Shown here: positions 47,186-55,769 of the stretch, piece by piece
How positions within the stretch are numbered: position 1 is the stretch's first letter
Layout of the letters: the number at the start of each line of letters is the position of its first letter
Assembly (NCBI GenBank): GCA_019828565.1
Contig: JAHDYR010000005.1
Span: forward strand, 992,001 to 1,056,000
DNA from: Carpediemonas membranifera
Lineage: Eukaryota; Fornicata
Reading direction: 5' to 3'
DNA: 64,000 nt
Translations under genes and position numbers: made by a program
Notes under the pieces: model-generated
The model's database searches: none
The model's input: the letters and a program-made list of their open reading frames with translations, nothing else
Told to the model about the DNA's origin: nothing

Positions 47186-48484
47186 ATGGTTTTAGTCAGC
47201 AACAGCCGTTTAGACGAGTATCGTCTTCATGTTGCAAGCAAAAAGCAGCCGTCTAGCATCCTCTTTTTCCTCGGGAGCGAGAAACTAGCCGAAATCCGCG
47301 CGGCGTTCATCCCGACAACGAGATTCCCAACATTCGAGGATTTCCAATGCTTCTTTGAGACAGAGATCCGTCCTCCCATTCATAAGCCTTCCGAGCAGAA
47401 TGAACCCGAGAAGAACGACGACGACAAATCGGCCGAGGAGCTCAGCGCTCTCCTGGCCAAGCTCAAGGATATAGACACCCAAGCGGCCTCGATCGCTTCA
47501 GACGAGCTGAAGCAGGCCTTCATCACCGCAGCCCTCAAGGCGGTCAGTCCGCCACCGACGGCCCCAGACACCTCGACCAACGCCTCAGAGCGCCTCTCGA
47601 GGGAGGAGCTCCGCGAGCGGGCGGACCTCTTGCTCACCTACACCGCGTACTTCGAGCTGACACCCGCCCAGCGGGCCAACCCAGCCGCTCGCGCGGCGGC
47701 GATCCTGGAAAGGACCACGCTCACAGGTGGAGACATCACCTCTATGCAGAAGATGTTCCTAGCTTTCGGCAAGCACTGTCGCCAGCTGAACCCCAAGTTC
47801 CCGACAGAAGAAAACGGTTACACGCCCCTCACCGAGAAGAGGCTGATATCCACGCTTTTCCGCGTGCTGACCCGCGGTTTTGACGTCACCGAAGCCGCCC
47901 TCGCCTTCGAGGATTTCGCCGACGGCGCCACCACCATCGATGACGTCCAGCACCGCATCCTGGCTTTGCCAACTAACTCCGATGGGACGATCGTCACGCC
48001 TTGGTCCTTCTGCCAGAGGACCTCCGGTCCCATGGCAGGCGCCAAGGTCCCCGCTACACCGGGCAACGGCCGCAAGACCTGCCGCGTCCACGGTCCCGGC
48101 GGCCACTCTACTGAAGAGTGCCGGCTGCTGAAGCGCCAGAGTCAGGCTAACAGAGCCACACCGGCGGGCCGCCAACCTCAAGATCCCCGCCAGGGCCAGG
48201 CCTCTCAACGCACACCACACCAAGCCTCAGCCGCCCAGCAGAACCAGTCACGCCAGCCGCAGGCAGGTTGGTCCCCAACGACAGGCCGCTGGACAACCAC
48301 AGCAGCCCCAGCAACCATCGACGTCGAAGGGTCCTTGGCAGTTCAGGCAGAACCCCAAGCAGGCCACACCATTCACACCGACACCCCCCAACAAGCCCCA
48401 ACAAGGCAGCGTTCAGAACGTAGAGCATGCCGAGCACGCTTACCCGCCGGGCCGGCTTCTCCGGATTCCAGTGACGATAGGTGA
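47186..48484 (+). CDS. Gypsy Gag
   Basis: The 432-residue frame from the ATG at 47186 has a Gag-type helical region (KMFLAFGKHCRQL, LISTLFRVLTRGFDV) and, near residue 300, a zinc-knuckle variant CRVHGPGGHSTEEC (Cx2Hx4Hx4C) followed by a Gln/Pro-rich tail. It packages element RNA. It overlaps Pol by 14 nt in the +1-shifted frame. Confidence 0.8.
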   Translation: MVLVSNSRLDEYRLHVASKKQPSSILFFLGSEKLAEIRAAFIPTTRFPTFEDFQCFFETEIRPPIHKPSEQNEPEKNDDDKSAEELSALLAKLKDIDTQAASIASDELKQAFITAALKAVSPPPTAPDTSTNASERLSREELRERADLLLTYTAYFELTPAQRANPAARAAAILERTTLTGGDITSMQKMFLAFGKHCRQLNPKFPTEENGYTPLTEKRLISTLFRVLTRGFDVTEAALAFEDFADGATTIDDVQHRILALPTNSDGTIVTPWSFCQRTSGPMAGAKVPATPGNGRKTCRVHGPGGHSTEECRLLKRQSQANRATPAGRQPQDPRQGQASQRTPHQASAAQQNQSRQPQAGWSPTTGRWTTTAAPATIDVEGSLAVQAEPQAGHTIHTDTPQQAPTRQRSERRACRARLPAGPASPDSSDDR

Positions 48485-51400
48485 CACGCTTATCTCAGCG
48501 ACGGTCGACCCTGGCTCCGTAGTGTCCACCATCTCGCTGGACCTCGCCAACGCACTCGCCCAGTTTGGCAGGAGGGGCCCCGACATGGTCCAGCTGACGG
48601 GCCCTGACGACCAAGGTCTCCAGCAACACGGCACCTTCGAGACAACGCTGGTCGCGGACCGCTTGGGCGACCGCCGAACGATCATCGATTGGCCCCTGCA
48701 CGTCATCAGCGGCAGGGCCGATAAGGTCCTCATCGGCTCGGATATATTGTGGTTCTTAGGCCTCATGTCCGACGAGGGCATCATGCTTCGCCTCCGCCCG
48801 CAAGTTCACGACGGCGAGGACGAAGGCCTCCCCGACGACCAGACCGATGACTTCCACGCAGTCAACAACATCGTCAGCGACGACGCGGGCCCACTTGGCA
48901 CACGCATCGCAAGCGACTTCCCGCTCAAAGCCGAGATGGCTGATGTCATCCGCCGGCACGCACCGGTATTCGGCGAGCTGCACCCTGACGGCGCCCAGAT
49001 CGCCGCCGCAACGATTGACATCGTGCCAGGCGCACCCCTACCCAACCATGCCCCTCGACCGCTCACGGCATCCACCGCCGAAAGAGTGCACGAGATTATC
49101 GACGACATGGACAGACAGGGCATCGTACGCGATTCCTACAGCCACGTGGCATCCGCAGCCGTCATCGTAGTGAAGAAGTCAAGCGAGTTACGACTTTGCG
49201 CCGACTACCGCGAGCTTAACTCGGTAACTACACCAGACAGGTTCCCCCTCGCAGATATCCGCACCTTCACCAACGACTTCATCGGTGCCAAGTACTTCTT
49301 CGCTTGTGACCTCCGGTCAGGTTTTCATCAAATGCCAGTACGCGAAGACCACAAGTACCTCACCGCTATAACGCTGCCAGGCCGGTTCAAAGAGTACAAC
49401 TTTGCACCCTTTGGTCTTCGTAACCTACCGTCACAGTTCCAGCGGGCCATCCAGGCAATCCTTGCCCCTGTGCGCGCCGACGGTACGAAGAACTACATCG
49501 ATGACATCTTTGGTCGAGCCAAGACACCTCAGGAGCTTCTAGACCACGTCGACCGCCTACTCTGTATCGCAGAGGAACGCAACGTCCGCCTCCGCGGCGA
49601 CAAGTGTGTCTTCGGGGCGACGTCTATCGAGATCCTCGGCGATATCGTCGATGGCAAGGGCCGCCGCATGAGCCCTACTCGTGTCAGATCCATGCAGGAC
49701 CTCGCCGCACCTCACTCGGTCAAGGACCTACGCATGATCATCGGTATGTTCACATACCTCAGTGACTATATCCCCGACTGCCAGACACGCCTCAAGCCGC
49801 TCCAGGCCTTGGTCAGCAAGGTCCCACCCTACACCTTCAACGACTGGGACGACACGCTTCAGGCTCTGTTTGATCAGCTCAAGCAGGCCGTGACAGACGA
49901 AGAGGTCCTCGCCCATCCGGACCAGAGCAGGCCCTGGCGCCTCGAGACCGACGCCTCTCTCGAAGGCATCGGCGGTGTCTTACTGCAGCTTGACTCGGAC
50001 AACACATGGCGCGTCGTGTCATTCTTCTCAAAGGTCTTCAACGACACACAGTCGCGTTGGTGCACGTACGACCAGGAGCTGTTCGCGATCATCTACTGCC
50101 TCACTCGGCCTGACCTCTCGCCCATCTTTAGAGTCCACCAGGACCTGACGATCTGGACGGACCACCGCAACTTGGTCTACCTGCACTCCAAGGCTGGCCA
50201 GGAAAACCGTAAGCACCTCCGCTGGCTGCTTATGATCCAAGAGTTCGAGTTCGTCATCAGACACATCGCAGGCGCGCAGAACACACTGGCCGACGCACTC
50301 AGTCGATACAACCCGCAGGCCACAGTCACGCAGGTCAACAACGTCTCAGAGGCCGAGCTCGACGAAGACGCCAAGCGCAAGATCGTGCAAGAAGCTCACC
50401 GATACCACGAGGGCGAGCAGGCCACCATCAGGAACGTCCGCCAGCTTGGGCACGATTGGCCAGGCCTCCACTCCGACGTGCACGCAGTCGTGTCAACCTG
50501 CGTGTACTGCGCTAAGGCACGCCTCTCCGCTTTCATTAAGACCACAACGCAGTCTTCTCTGCGCGACCGACCCTTCCAGACCATCGCTGTAGACACCATG
50601 GGTCCTTTCCCTGTCGACTCCGAGGGTTTCAGATACATCGTGGTGGCAACCGACATGTTTACCCGCTTCACGGAGCTCATCCCCACAGCTTCCAACAACG
50701 CGACGACGGTCGGGCTGGCACTTTGGTCCATCATCGGACGCTACGGTGTGCCTCGCGAGTTCCTTTCGGACAACGGCCCCGAGTACCGCAATCGGATGAT
50801 AGAAGCTTTCCTTGATCGCTTGCAGGTCACGTACCACCGGACAATCCCTTTCCACCCTCAGTCAAACGGCCTGGCCGAGAGACGCAACCAGGAAGTCAAG
50901 CGACACTTACGTGTGCTCTGTCTGATGTTTGACCGTTACGACGCCTGGGCCTCCGTGGTCCCATACGTCCAGTACATCCTGAACACTACGGTCCACTCCG
51001 TCACCGGCGTCGAACCCATTGCTCTCTTGATGGGCAAGCATGCCTCCGCTCGCGACTTCACGATCGCACCCAAGGAGGAGGGTAGAGTTCATACTCCCCT
51101 GGACGACATAGCCTCCTACATCGACGCGCTCACCGAGCACCTCCAGATCCTCGCCGACCAGGCCCTCAACCGCCAGCAGGCAATGACAAGGACCGCAGAG
51201 CCGACGCCCCCGATCGAGCCGGGCACTCTGGTCCTTCGTAAGAACGAGAGCCCCACGAAGCTACACGGCCACCGCGGCCCATTCCGCATCACAGCCGCCG
51301 ACGGTTACGCAGCGGAGATCACGCCGCTCACTGGCGGCAAGAGCCGCCGGGTCCACCTGAGCCAGTTAATCCGCATCTGCCAAGGCCCCCTCAGCGACGC

Positions 51401-51608
51401 CGAACTGTTGCGCATCGCGGCTACCGACGACGAGGAGTATTACGTCGAGAAAGTCCTAGAGGTCGACGACGAGACTGGCGACCTCCTCATTAAGTGGCTC
51501 GGCTTCCCTGAGGCTAAGGCCACGTGGGAGGGTCCCAACTCTGACGCCGCCCGCACGTCCGTCGTGCGCCGTCACCTCGAGGAGAGGGGTAGTGTCCCAA
51601 TCAATTGA
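48471..51608 (+). CDS. Gypsy Pol: protease, RT, RNase H, integrase, chromodomain
   Basis: The 1,045 codons open with an aspartic protease-like region (ISATVDPGSVVSTIS, with DPGS where DSG/DTG is usual). RT has LRLCADYRELN, FFACDLRSGFHQM, FAPFGLRNLPSQFQR and the catalytic YIDD (near 49496). RNase H follows (LETDASLEGIGG). Integrase has an HHCC zinc-binding part ending CVYC, then the DDE triad in VDTMGPFP, SDNGPEY and LAERRNQEV. The C-terminus is a chromodomain, YYVEKVLEVDDE to LIKWLGFPEAKATWEGPN, which targets chromatin in chromoviruses. Expression from Gag probably needs a +1 frameshift or reinitiation. The stop lies inside the 3' LTR. Confidence 0.93.
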   Translation: MTIGDTLISATVDPGSVVSTISLDLANALAQFGRRGPDMVQLTGPDDQGLQQHGTFETTLVADRLGDRRTIIDWPLHVISGRADKVLIGSDILWFLGLMSDEGIMLRLRPQVHDGEDEGLPDDQTDDFHAVNNIVSDDAGPLGTRIASDFPLKAEMADVIRRHAPVFGELHPDGAQIAAATIDIVPGAPLPNHAPRPLTASTAERVHEIIDDMDRQGIVRDSYSHVASAAVIVVKKSSELRLCADYRELNSVTTPDRFPLADIRTFTNDFIGAKYFFACDLRSGFHQMPVREDHKYLTAITLPGRFKEYNFAPFGLRNLPSQFQRAIQAILAPVRADGTKNYIDDIFGRAKTPQELLDHVDRLLCIAEERNVRLRGDKCVFGATSIEILGDIVDGKGRRMSPTRVRSMQDLAAPHSVKDLRMIIGMFTYLSDYIPDCQTRLKPLQALVSKVPPYTFNDWDDTLQALFDQLKQAVTDEEVLAHPDQSRPWRLETDASLEGIGGVLLQLDSDNTWRVVSFFSKVFNDTQSRWCTYDQELFAIIYCLTRPDLSPIFRVHQDLTIWTDHRNLVYLHSKAGQENRKHLRWLLMIQEFEFVIRHIAGAQNTLADALSRYNPQATVTQVNNVSEAELDEDAKRKIVQEAHRYHEGEQATIRNVRQLGHDWPGLHSDVHAVVSTCVYCAKARLSAFIKTTTQSSLRDRPFQTIAVDTMGPFPVDSEGFRYIVVATDMFTRFTELIPTASNNATTVGLALWSIIGRYGVPREFLSDNGPEYRNRMIEAFLDRLQVTYHRTIPFHPQSNGLAERRNQEVKRHLRVLCLMFDRYDAWASVVPYVQYILNTTVHSVTGVEPIALLMGKHASARDFTIAPKEEGRVHTPLDDIASYIDALTEHLQILADQALNRQQAMTRTAEPTPPIEPGTLVLRKNESPTKLHGHRGPFRITAADGYAAEITPLTGGKSRRVHLSQLIRICQGPLSDAELLRIAATDDEEYYVEKVLEVDDETGDLLIKWLGFPEAKATWEGPNSDAARTSVVRRHLEERGSVPIN

Positions 51609-51645
51609 TTAAACCTCTTTCGCTAGCTGTTCTATCCATACCACA
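51593..51645 (+). repeat. 3' LTR (53 bp)
   Basis: It is identical to the 5' LTR over all 53 bases and is followed by the CGCCT target duplication. Confidence 0.93.
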
Positions 51646-51751
51646 CGCCTGTTAGTTCGTTGATGCGCTTCTGCGGATCTGGGATCTTCTCTGCTTCAGG
51701 CGTGCGGTCCCCGGTGTTGTTCTCGGTTTCTTCAGCCATCTGGCCGTAATT

Positions 51752-51790
51752 GATTCGATCCCGATTCGTTCGGCTCGAATAAATCGAATC
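51752..51790. other. Hairpin in DIRS copy 1 leader
   Basis: Inverted arms GATTCGAT / ATCGAATC (8 bp) enclose inner arms ATTCG / CGAAT, with a 7-nt loop. It lies 13 bp upstream of the DIRS start codon at 51739 and may be a structured RNA leader or recombinase-binding site. Confidence 0.7.
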
Positions 51791-51979
51791 AGGCAGATCC
51801 ATCGCCCATGCTCCATTATCTCACGCCGGAGCTGACGTCTCGTCTGACTAGGCAGACACTCACATTCACTTATGAATTCTCCTGGGGCTTCCCGCCCGCA
51901 CGCCTACACCATCCCGATGGTGACCATTCAATCTTTATGGACCACTCGTACCCGTACGAGTAAAGGAAGGAGACGACTG

Positions 51980-52900
51980 CTATTCGAGGTGCGCGAACCA
52001 TTCGCACCTCGTCACAGCTGTCTCCTGGTCGAGCCGCACCGCTTCGGCGATGTAGCTCTGGAGGGAACTCTCGGACTTCCAAGTACCGAGGGCCATGACC
52101 ACTGGAGTGGGCATCCCGCGAAGTACAGCGTCCGCTGCGGCCCCGCGACGGAAGCTATGGGATCCAACTGGGTCTCCAAAGACCTGCTTCAGCTTGTCTT
52201 GGAGCATAGCGGGGGGCAACGGCCCTCGGTCCAGCCTCGACCCATCGAGGTTGGGGGACTTCCAGATGGTGGCGTCTCTGTCCTGGCACCAGCGCTGCAG
52301 GTGAGCCATGAGCATCCCTGCCGGATTGAGCGCGCCTTCGACCCACGGGATGAACTTCTTAACTGCGCGAAGCCCTGTCTTGGTGGAGTCGATGGTGATA
52401 GAGACGCCGAGTCCTGCTTTCACCCTGATATCCCGAGGAGTGAGGGGTAGGATCTCACTGCGCCTCGACATTGTTGCGTAGGCAACGACGCCGAATAAGA
52501 AGGCTTGGTGGAACTCCTCGTCGCGGCCGGCGAGTTTGGGGATCAGGCGGTGGATGCGTGCAGCCCGCACTGGGACCTTGCGTTGCGGCCTGGGGACTGT
52601 AGCGCGCTTCGCTTCGGTGATGAATGCCTTTTGAGCAGCTGGGGGTGCCCACGTTGATACCAGGGGTGCAAACCTTACCACCAGCGAGCCCCGGTGCGCC
52701 AGACGGTCTGGGCCTACTAGCTCAGCCTCGCGAGCGAGCCACGCCAGGAATGTGTCGCGGTCCGATGCCGGGTTGGCCTCTCGGAAGGTCAGGAACTGGG
52801 AGACGACACCCGCCGTGTCACGCCTGGTCGTTGCCACGTAGCCTTTGAGCTCGTCTAGACCTAGTACTGCGTTGAAAGCGGCGTCGTCGGCACGAAGACG
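51980..52900 (-). CDS. DIRS copy 2 tyrosine recombinase (open)
   Basis: Unlike copy 1, six Gs at 52211-52216 keep the frame, and the recombinase reads through from LRADDAAFNA to the end CEWFAHLE with MSRRSE, HSFRRG, GTWKS and SYIAEA. The frame overlaps the end of RNase H, so translation may involve frameshifting or an internal start; the 5' boundary given is approximate. Confidence 0.75.
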   Translation of the reverse strand, partial: RLRADDAAFNAVLGLDELKGYVATTRRDTAGVVSQFLTFREANPASDRDTFLAWLAREAELVGPDRLAHRGSLVVRFAPLVSTWAPPAAQKAFITEAKRATVPRPQRKVPVRAARIHRLIPKLAGRDEEFHQAFLFGVVAYATMSRRSEILPLTPRDIRVKAGLGVSITIDSTKTGLRAVKKFIPWVEGALNPAGMLMAHLQRWCQDRDATIWKSPNLDGSRLDRGPLPPAMLQDKLKQVFGDPVGSHSFRRGAAADAVLRGMPTPVVMALGTWKSESSLQSYIAEAVRLDQETAVTRCEWFAHLE

Positions 52901-53808
52901 GCGAGGAGCCGCGGCTTTTCCCCCACGAGGATGTTCTGGAGCTCTGAGTCCTTCATGTCCTCCGCGTAGACCCTGAACGTTCTCTTGAAGGGGGAGAGGC
53001 CCTTGATGCGGCGTACCGCCTCGGACTGGACGTCGGGCATCACCACGACCACTGCAGACTTGGTATGCCTCGGATGTGAGGCTGGTGAGGCGCGAATGAG
53101 GGCCAGTCGGTTGGCTACGGCTGGAAGAAGGGCGTATGGTGGTGCTGCGAAGACTCTCTTGCTGCGCCACTCCGAGCTCATGCCGCTCTCGGCCAGCGTG
53201 AGCGAACGCTCGACGAAGCCGGGAAGTAGTAACTCCTTGTCCCTCCCACCAGTCACGTCGACCTCGAGAGGGCCCCACTCCTCCAGTATGGCAGCGAGGA
53301 TCCCTCGTGGTGTCCGCCATTCCAGTCGCTGGTATCTCGACAGAGCATCTGCGGAGACATTGAGGTGCCCGCTGACGTGCTGGGCTCTCAGTGTGATCTG
53401 GCAGGCGGCCAAGCGGGAAAAGAGGGTGAGACAAGCGTCCTGGATCATCGGCGGGGCTCGCGTTGATCCCTGCTTGTTCAACCAGGCGCAGGCGTTGCTG
53501 TTGTCGATGAATACGGTGATCTCCCTGTCCGTTAGATGTGGAAGGAGCGTCTCCACGGCGTTCGTCGCCGCAAAGAACTCTTTCACCGCAATGGACTCGT
53601 TCTGGAGCGGGCTGTTGGGGGAGACGGAGGAGGATACGATCGTCTGCTTGCAGCCGTCCCTGATAATGGCAGCTAAGCCCTTTTCTGAGGCGTCCGACTG
53701 GATGTGGATGTCGATTGCCGGGCTTGCGCCCCACATGCTGATCAGGGAGTCGAAGGAGCGGGGAGGATGATCTTCGCTGCTCAGCAGTTGCTTCCAGTAC
53801 GATAGGGC
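52861..53808 (-). pseudogene. DIRS copy 2 RNase H region, truncated
   Basis: The RNase H frame is continuous with the RT-RNase H junction (YWKQLLSSEDHPP to LISMWGASPAID), showing the ancestral reading that copy 1 has lost by an inserted G. It ends NILVGEKPRLLAVFV and a stop at 52861. Confidence 0.8.
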
Positions 53809-54262
53809 TGTCCCAATCAATTGATTAAACCTCTTTCGCTAGCTGTTCTATCCATACCACAGTGATCACTGTCATGGTTTTAGTCAGCAACAGCCGTTTA
53901 GACGAGTATCGTCTTCACGTTGCAAGCAAAAAGCAGCCGTCTAGCATCCTCTTTTTCCTCGGGAGCGAGAAACTAGCCGAAATCCGCGCGGCGTTCATCC
54001 CGACAACGAGATTCCCAACATTCGAGGATTTCCAATGCTTCTTTGAGACAGAGATCCGTCCTCCCATTCATAAGCCTTCCGAGCAGAATGAACCCGAGAA
54101 GAACGACGACGACAAATCGGCCGAGGAGCTCAGCGCTCTCCTGGCCAAGCTCAAGGATATAGACACCCAAGCGGCCTCGATCGCTTCAGACGAGCTGAAG
54201 CAGGCCTTCATCACCGCAGCCCTCAAGGCGGTCAGTCCGCCACCGACGGCCCCAGACACCTC
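53809..54262 (+). mobile_element. Second gypsy copy, truncated: 5' LTR and start of Gag
   Basis: The 53-bp LTR (53809-53861) is identical to those of the intact element and is followed by the first ~130 codons of Gag with very few differences. At 54262 the match stops and a different LTR begins. Confidence 0.92.
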
Positions 54263-55010
54263 TGTGGTGAGGCGCAGTTTAAGGTTTTGGTTTTTGACCA
54301 TTTTCACCACTGCGGTTTCCAGGAGTAAATCAGTTCTCATCCATTAATTGGAAAGTTCCCGTCAAGGCCAAACCAAGCACAGTATCGATACTACATGCAG
54401 TCTTTTGGCATCACCATCCCGTATTTGCGATCGCTTACGCGTTCTGCCTTCTTCACCTTCCAGGACGACGTCGATCACTACCAAGTTCAAGCGAGAGCCC
54501 TCAATCTCCAACTACCTCCCCTTGCAACCTTCCTTAGCCCATCTGTCACGCGCCTCGTGCGCCTCCGCGTCCCTATCGACGATATCCCCGACGGCGACCT
54601 CTTCGACACTATCGCGACCGAGTTCTTCAAGTTTCATACACAAGTTGAAGCTTACCAGTCTATCCAGCGCCTCCGCCTGCGCTCCCTCGAGCCGCCGGCC
54701 CTCTTAGCCCACATAGACACTTACCATAAGACCCTCGCGCTATGTGATGATAACACTCGCCCCATCGATCAACAGACGCGGAAGCTCTTCACTGCCTCGC
54801 TCCCCTCGGCCCTCAAGACTCGCCTCAAGATCGTTAGCCCCGAGACCTTCGCTGAGGCCTGTGAGGCGGCCATCACAGAGCTCGATGACATAGTCTCCAT
54901 CCGCGCGCAGAGCGAATCTTTCCGCGACGAGCCCCGCCTCGACATGCCGCCCCGGCGCCCTCCGCCCATCAAGGCCAAGGCTGAGCCGACCGCCCCTACT
55001 GTCGGTTGAA
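54263..55010 (+). mobile_element. Second LTR family: 5' LTR-like segment and Gag-like ORF
   Basis: From 54263 the sequence starts TGTGGTGAGG and contains TTTTTGACCATTTTCACC. A 204-codon frame at 54395-55009 (MQSFGITIPYLRSL, FLSPSVTRLVRLRV, LTRTASLPSAL-like helices) resembles a short Gag. Its end meets inverted sequence at about 55012. The 3' half of the element is missing. Inserted within the Gag of the second gypsy copy. Confidence 0.6.
54395..55009 (+). CDS. Gag-like protein of second LTR family
   Basis: The 204 residues are helix-rich (FHTQVEAYQSIQRLRLRSLE, ITELDDIVSIRAQSESF) and end in a Pro/Arg/Lys-rich tail. No zinc knuckle is seen, so it may be truncated. Identity as Gag rests on context and general helical pattern. 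Confidence 0.45.
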   Translation: MQSFGITIPYLRSLTRSAFFTFQDDVDHYQVQARALNLQLPPLATFLSPSVTRLVRLRVPIDDIPDGDLFDTIATEFFKFHTQVEAYQSIQRLRLRSLEPPALLAHIDTYHKTLALCDDNTRPIDQQTRKLFTASLPSALKTRLKIVSPETFAEACEAAITELDDIVSIRAQSESFRDEPRLDMPPRRPPPIKAKAEPTAPTVG

Positions 55011-55011
55011 A

Positions 55012-55768
55012 TCATTTACAGTAAACCGCAGCGGGGTAAAAGTGGTCAAAACTGGACGGAGCAGTTTATAGACCGGTGACACTACCTCCCTTTTTGATGA
55101 GAAAACCCCCAACCTGCAAGGAACGGGGGAAAAAGATGGTTAGTAGAGTTTCAGGTTCTTCCTCGCCTTACGGGCCAACCTCTTCATCTCCTCGAGGTGT
55201 TTCACTCCCGAGAGTGGTTCTTCCGTTATGTTTTCGAATCCTACCCACTTGATGGCGGCTGTCCCTTCTTTCCAGTCTACCGATACTACTCGCTCTACCT
55301 CCCATTTTTTTCTGGTCGAAGCTTGCAAGTTGAAGCATCATCGTGTCCGTTACGGCATCCGTGTCGAACATCATGAGTTTTTCAATGTGGGTTGATCTGG
55401 TCGATCCGTCGAGTATCGACTGCAGGACTATTCTGTTATTATCAAGTACATCGTGTACCTTCCATGGGCCCCTGTTGCGCGCGTCTAGCTTCTGAGGGGC
55501 CTCATCTTTCCAGAGGACGTAGTCACCCGGCTTCAGTTCGGTGTTGATAATTGTCTTTTGGCCCGGGCCCACACTCTCTCTGGCAGTGGTCTCCAGGGCG
55601 TTAAGGGCCAGCTCCAGGTCCTTTTTGAACTCTGGGAAATCTCTGATCGGAGAGTTGTTGTCGTTCGTCCACCAGCTTGTAAACATGTTGTGCTCATGGC
55701 CAAATATCAGCTCGTGCGGGGAGAACTTCGTGGCCGTATGTGTCGTGCCGTTGATAATCATCTGGAAA
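55012..55768 (-). mobile_element. Fragment of a related LTR element: integrase C-terminus, chromodomain, 3' LTR
   Basis: On the minus strand 55768-55140 encodes the end of an integrase (TATKFSPHELIFGHEHNMF, LKPGDYVLWKDEAPQKL) and a chromodomain (WEVERVVSVDWKEGTAAIKW then VGFENITEEPLSG). A 1-nt indel in an A-run near 55310-55318 separates them. After the stop come a purine run and GGTAG, then an LTR-like segment beginning TGTCACCGG at 55081, homologous to the LTR at 54263 but inverted. Upstream it is cut at ~55768. Confidence 0.75.
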
Positions 55769-55769
55769 G

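Larger units (their letters stand above)
47121..51645 (+). mobile_element. Intact Ty3/gypsy chromovirus-type element with 53-bp LTRs
   Basis: Two identical 53-bp LTRs (TG...CA) flank a 4.4-kb internal region with Gag and Pol frames. Five bases, CGCCT, precede the 5' LTR (47116-47120) and follow the 3' LTR (51646-51650), a target site duplication. A purine run GAGGAGAGGGG ends four bases before the 3' LTR and would be the polypurine tract. Both frames are open. Identical LTRs and intact frames imply recent insertion. Confidence 0.95.
43797..51841 (-). mobile_element. DIRS-like (tyrosine recombinase) retrotransposon, copy 1, interrupted by a gypsy element
   Basis: On the minus strand the element runs from about 51841 down to 43797, with the gypsy element plus one copy of its target duplication (47121-51650) inserted near its 5' end. 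Its coding order is unknown N-terminal region, reverse transcriptase, RNase H, then tyrosine recombinase, which defines DIRS/Ngaro-type elements. There are no LTRs. Its 3' end carries a 16-bp near-palindrome GTCTGACTAGGCAGAC (43797-43812), also present at the 3' end of copy 2. The RT-RNase H frame and the recombinase frame each carry a 1-nt indel, so this copy is disabled. Confidence 0.88.
51842..53808 (-). mobile_element. DIRS-like retrotransposon copy 2, 5'-truncated, in tandem with copy 1
   Basis: It has the same 1,967 bp as copy 1's 43797-45763, nearly identical apart from compensating 1-nt indels and few substitutions. Its 3' end abuts the 5' end of copy 1 at 51841/51842. At 53808 it is cut by a second gypsy LTR, so the RT half is missing from the window. 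Confidence 0.88.

Noticed and set aside
53735-53820. New start codon for a DIRS RNase H gene at the gypsy junction
   Set aside because: The frame opens there only because the LTR supplies an ATG-like start; it is a truncated internal part of the RT-RNase H protein.
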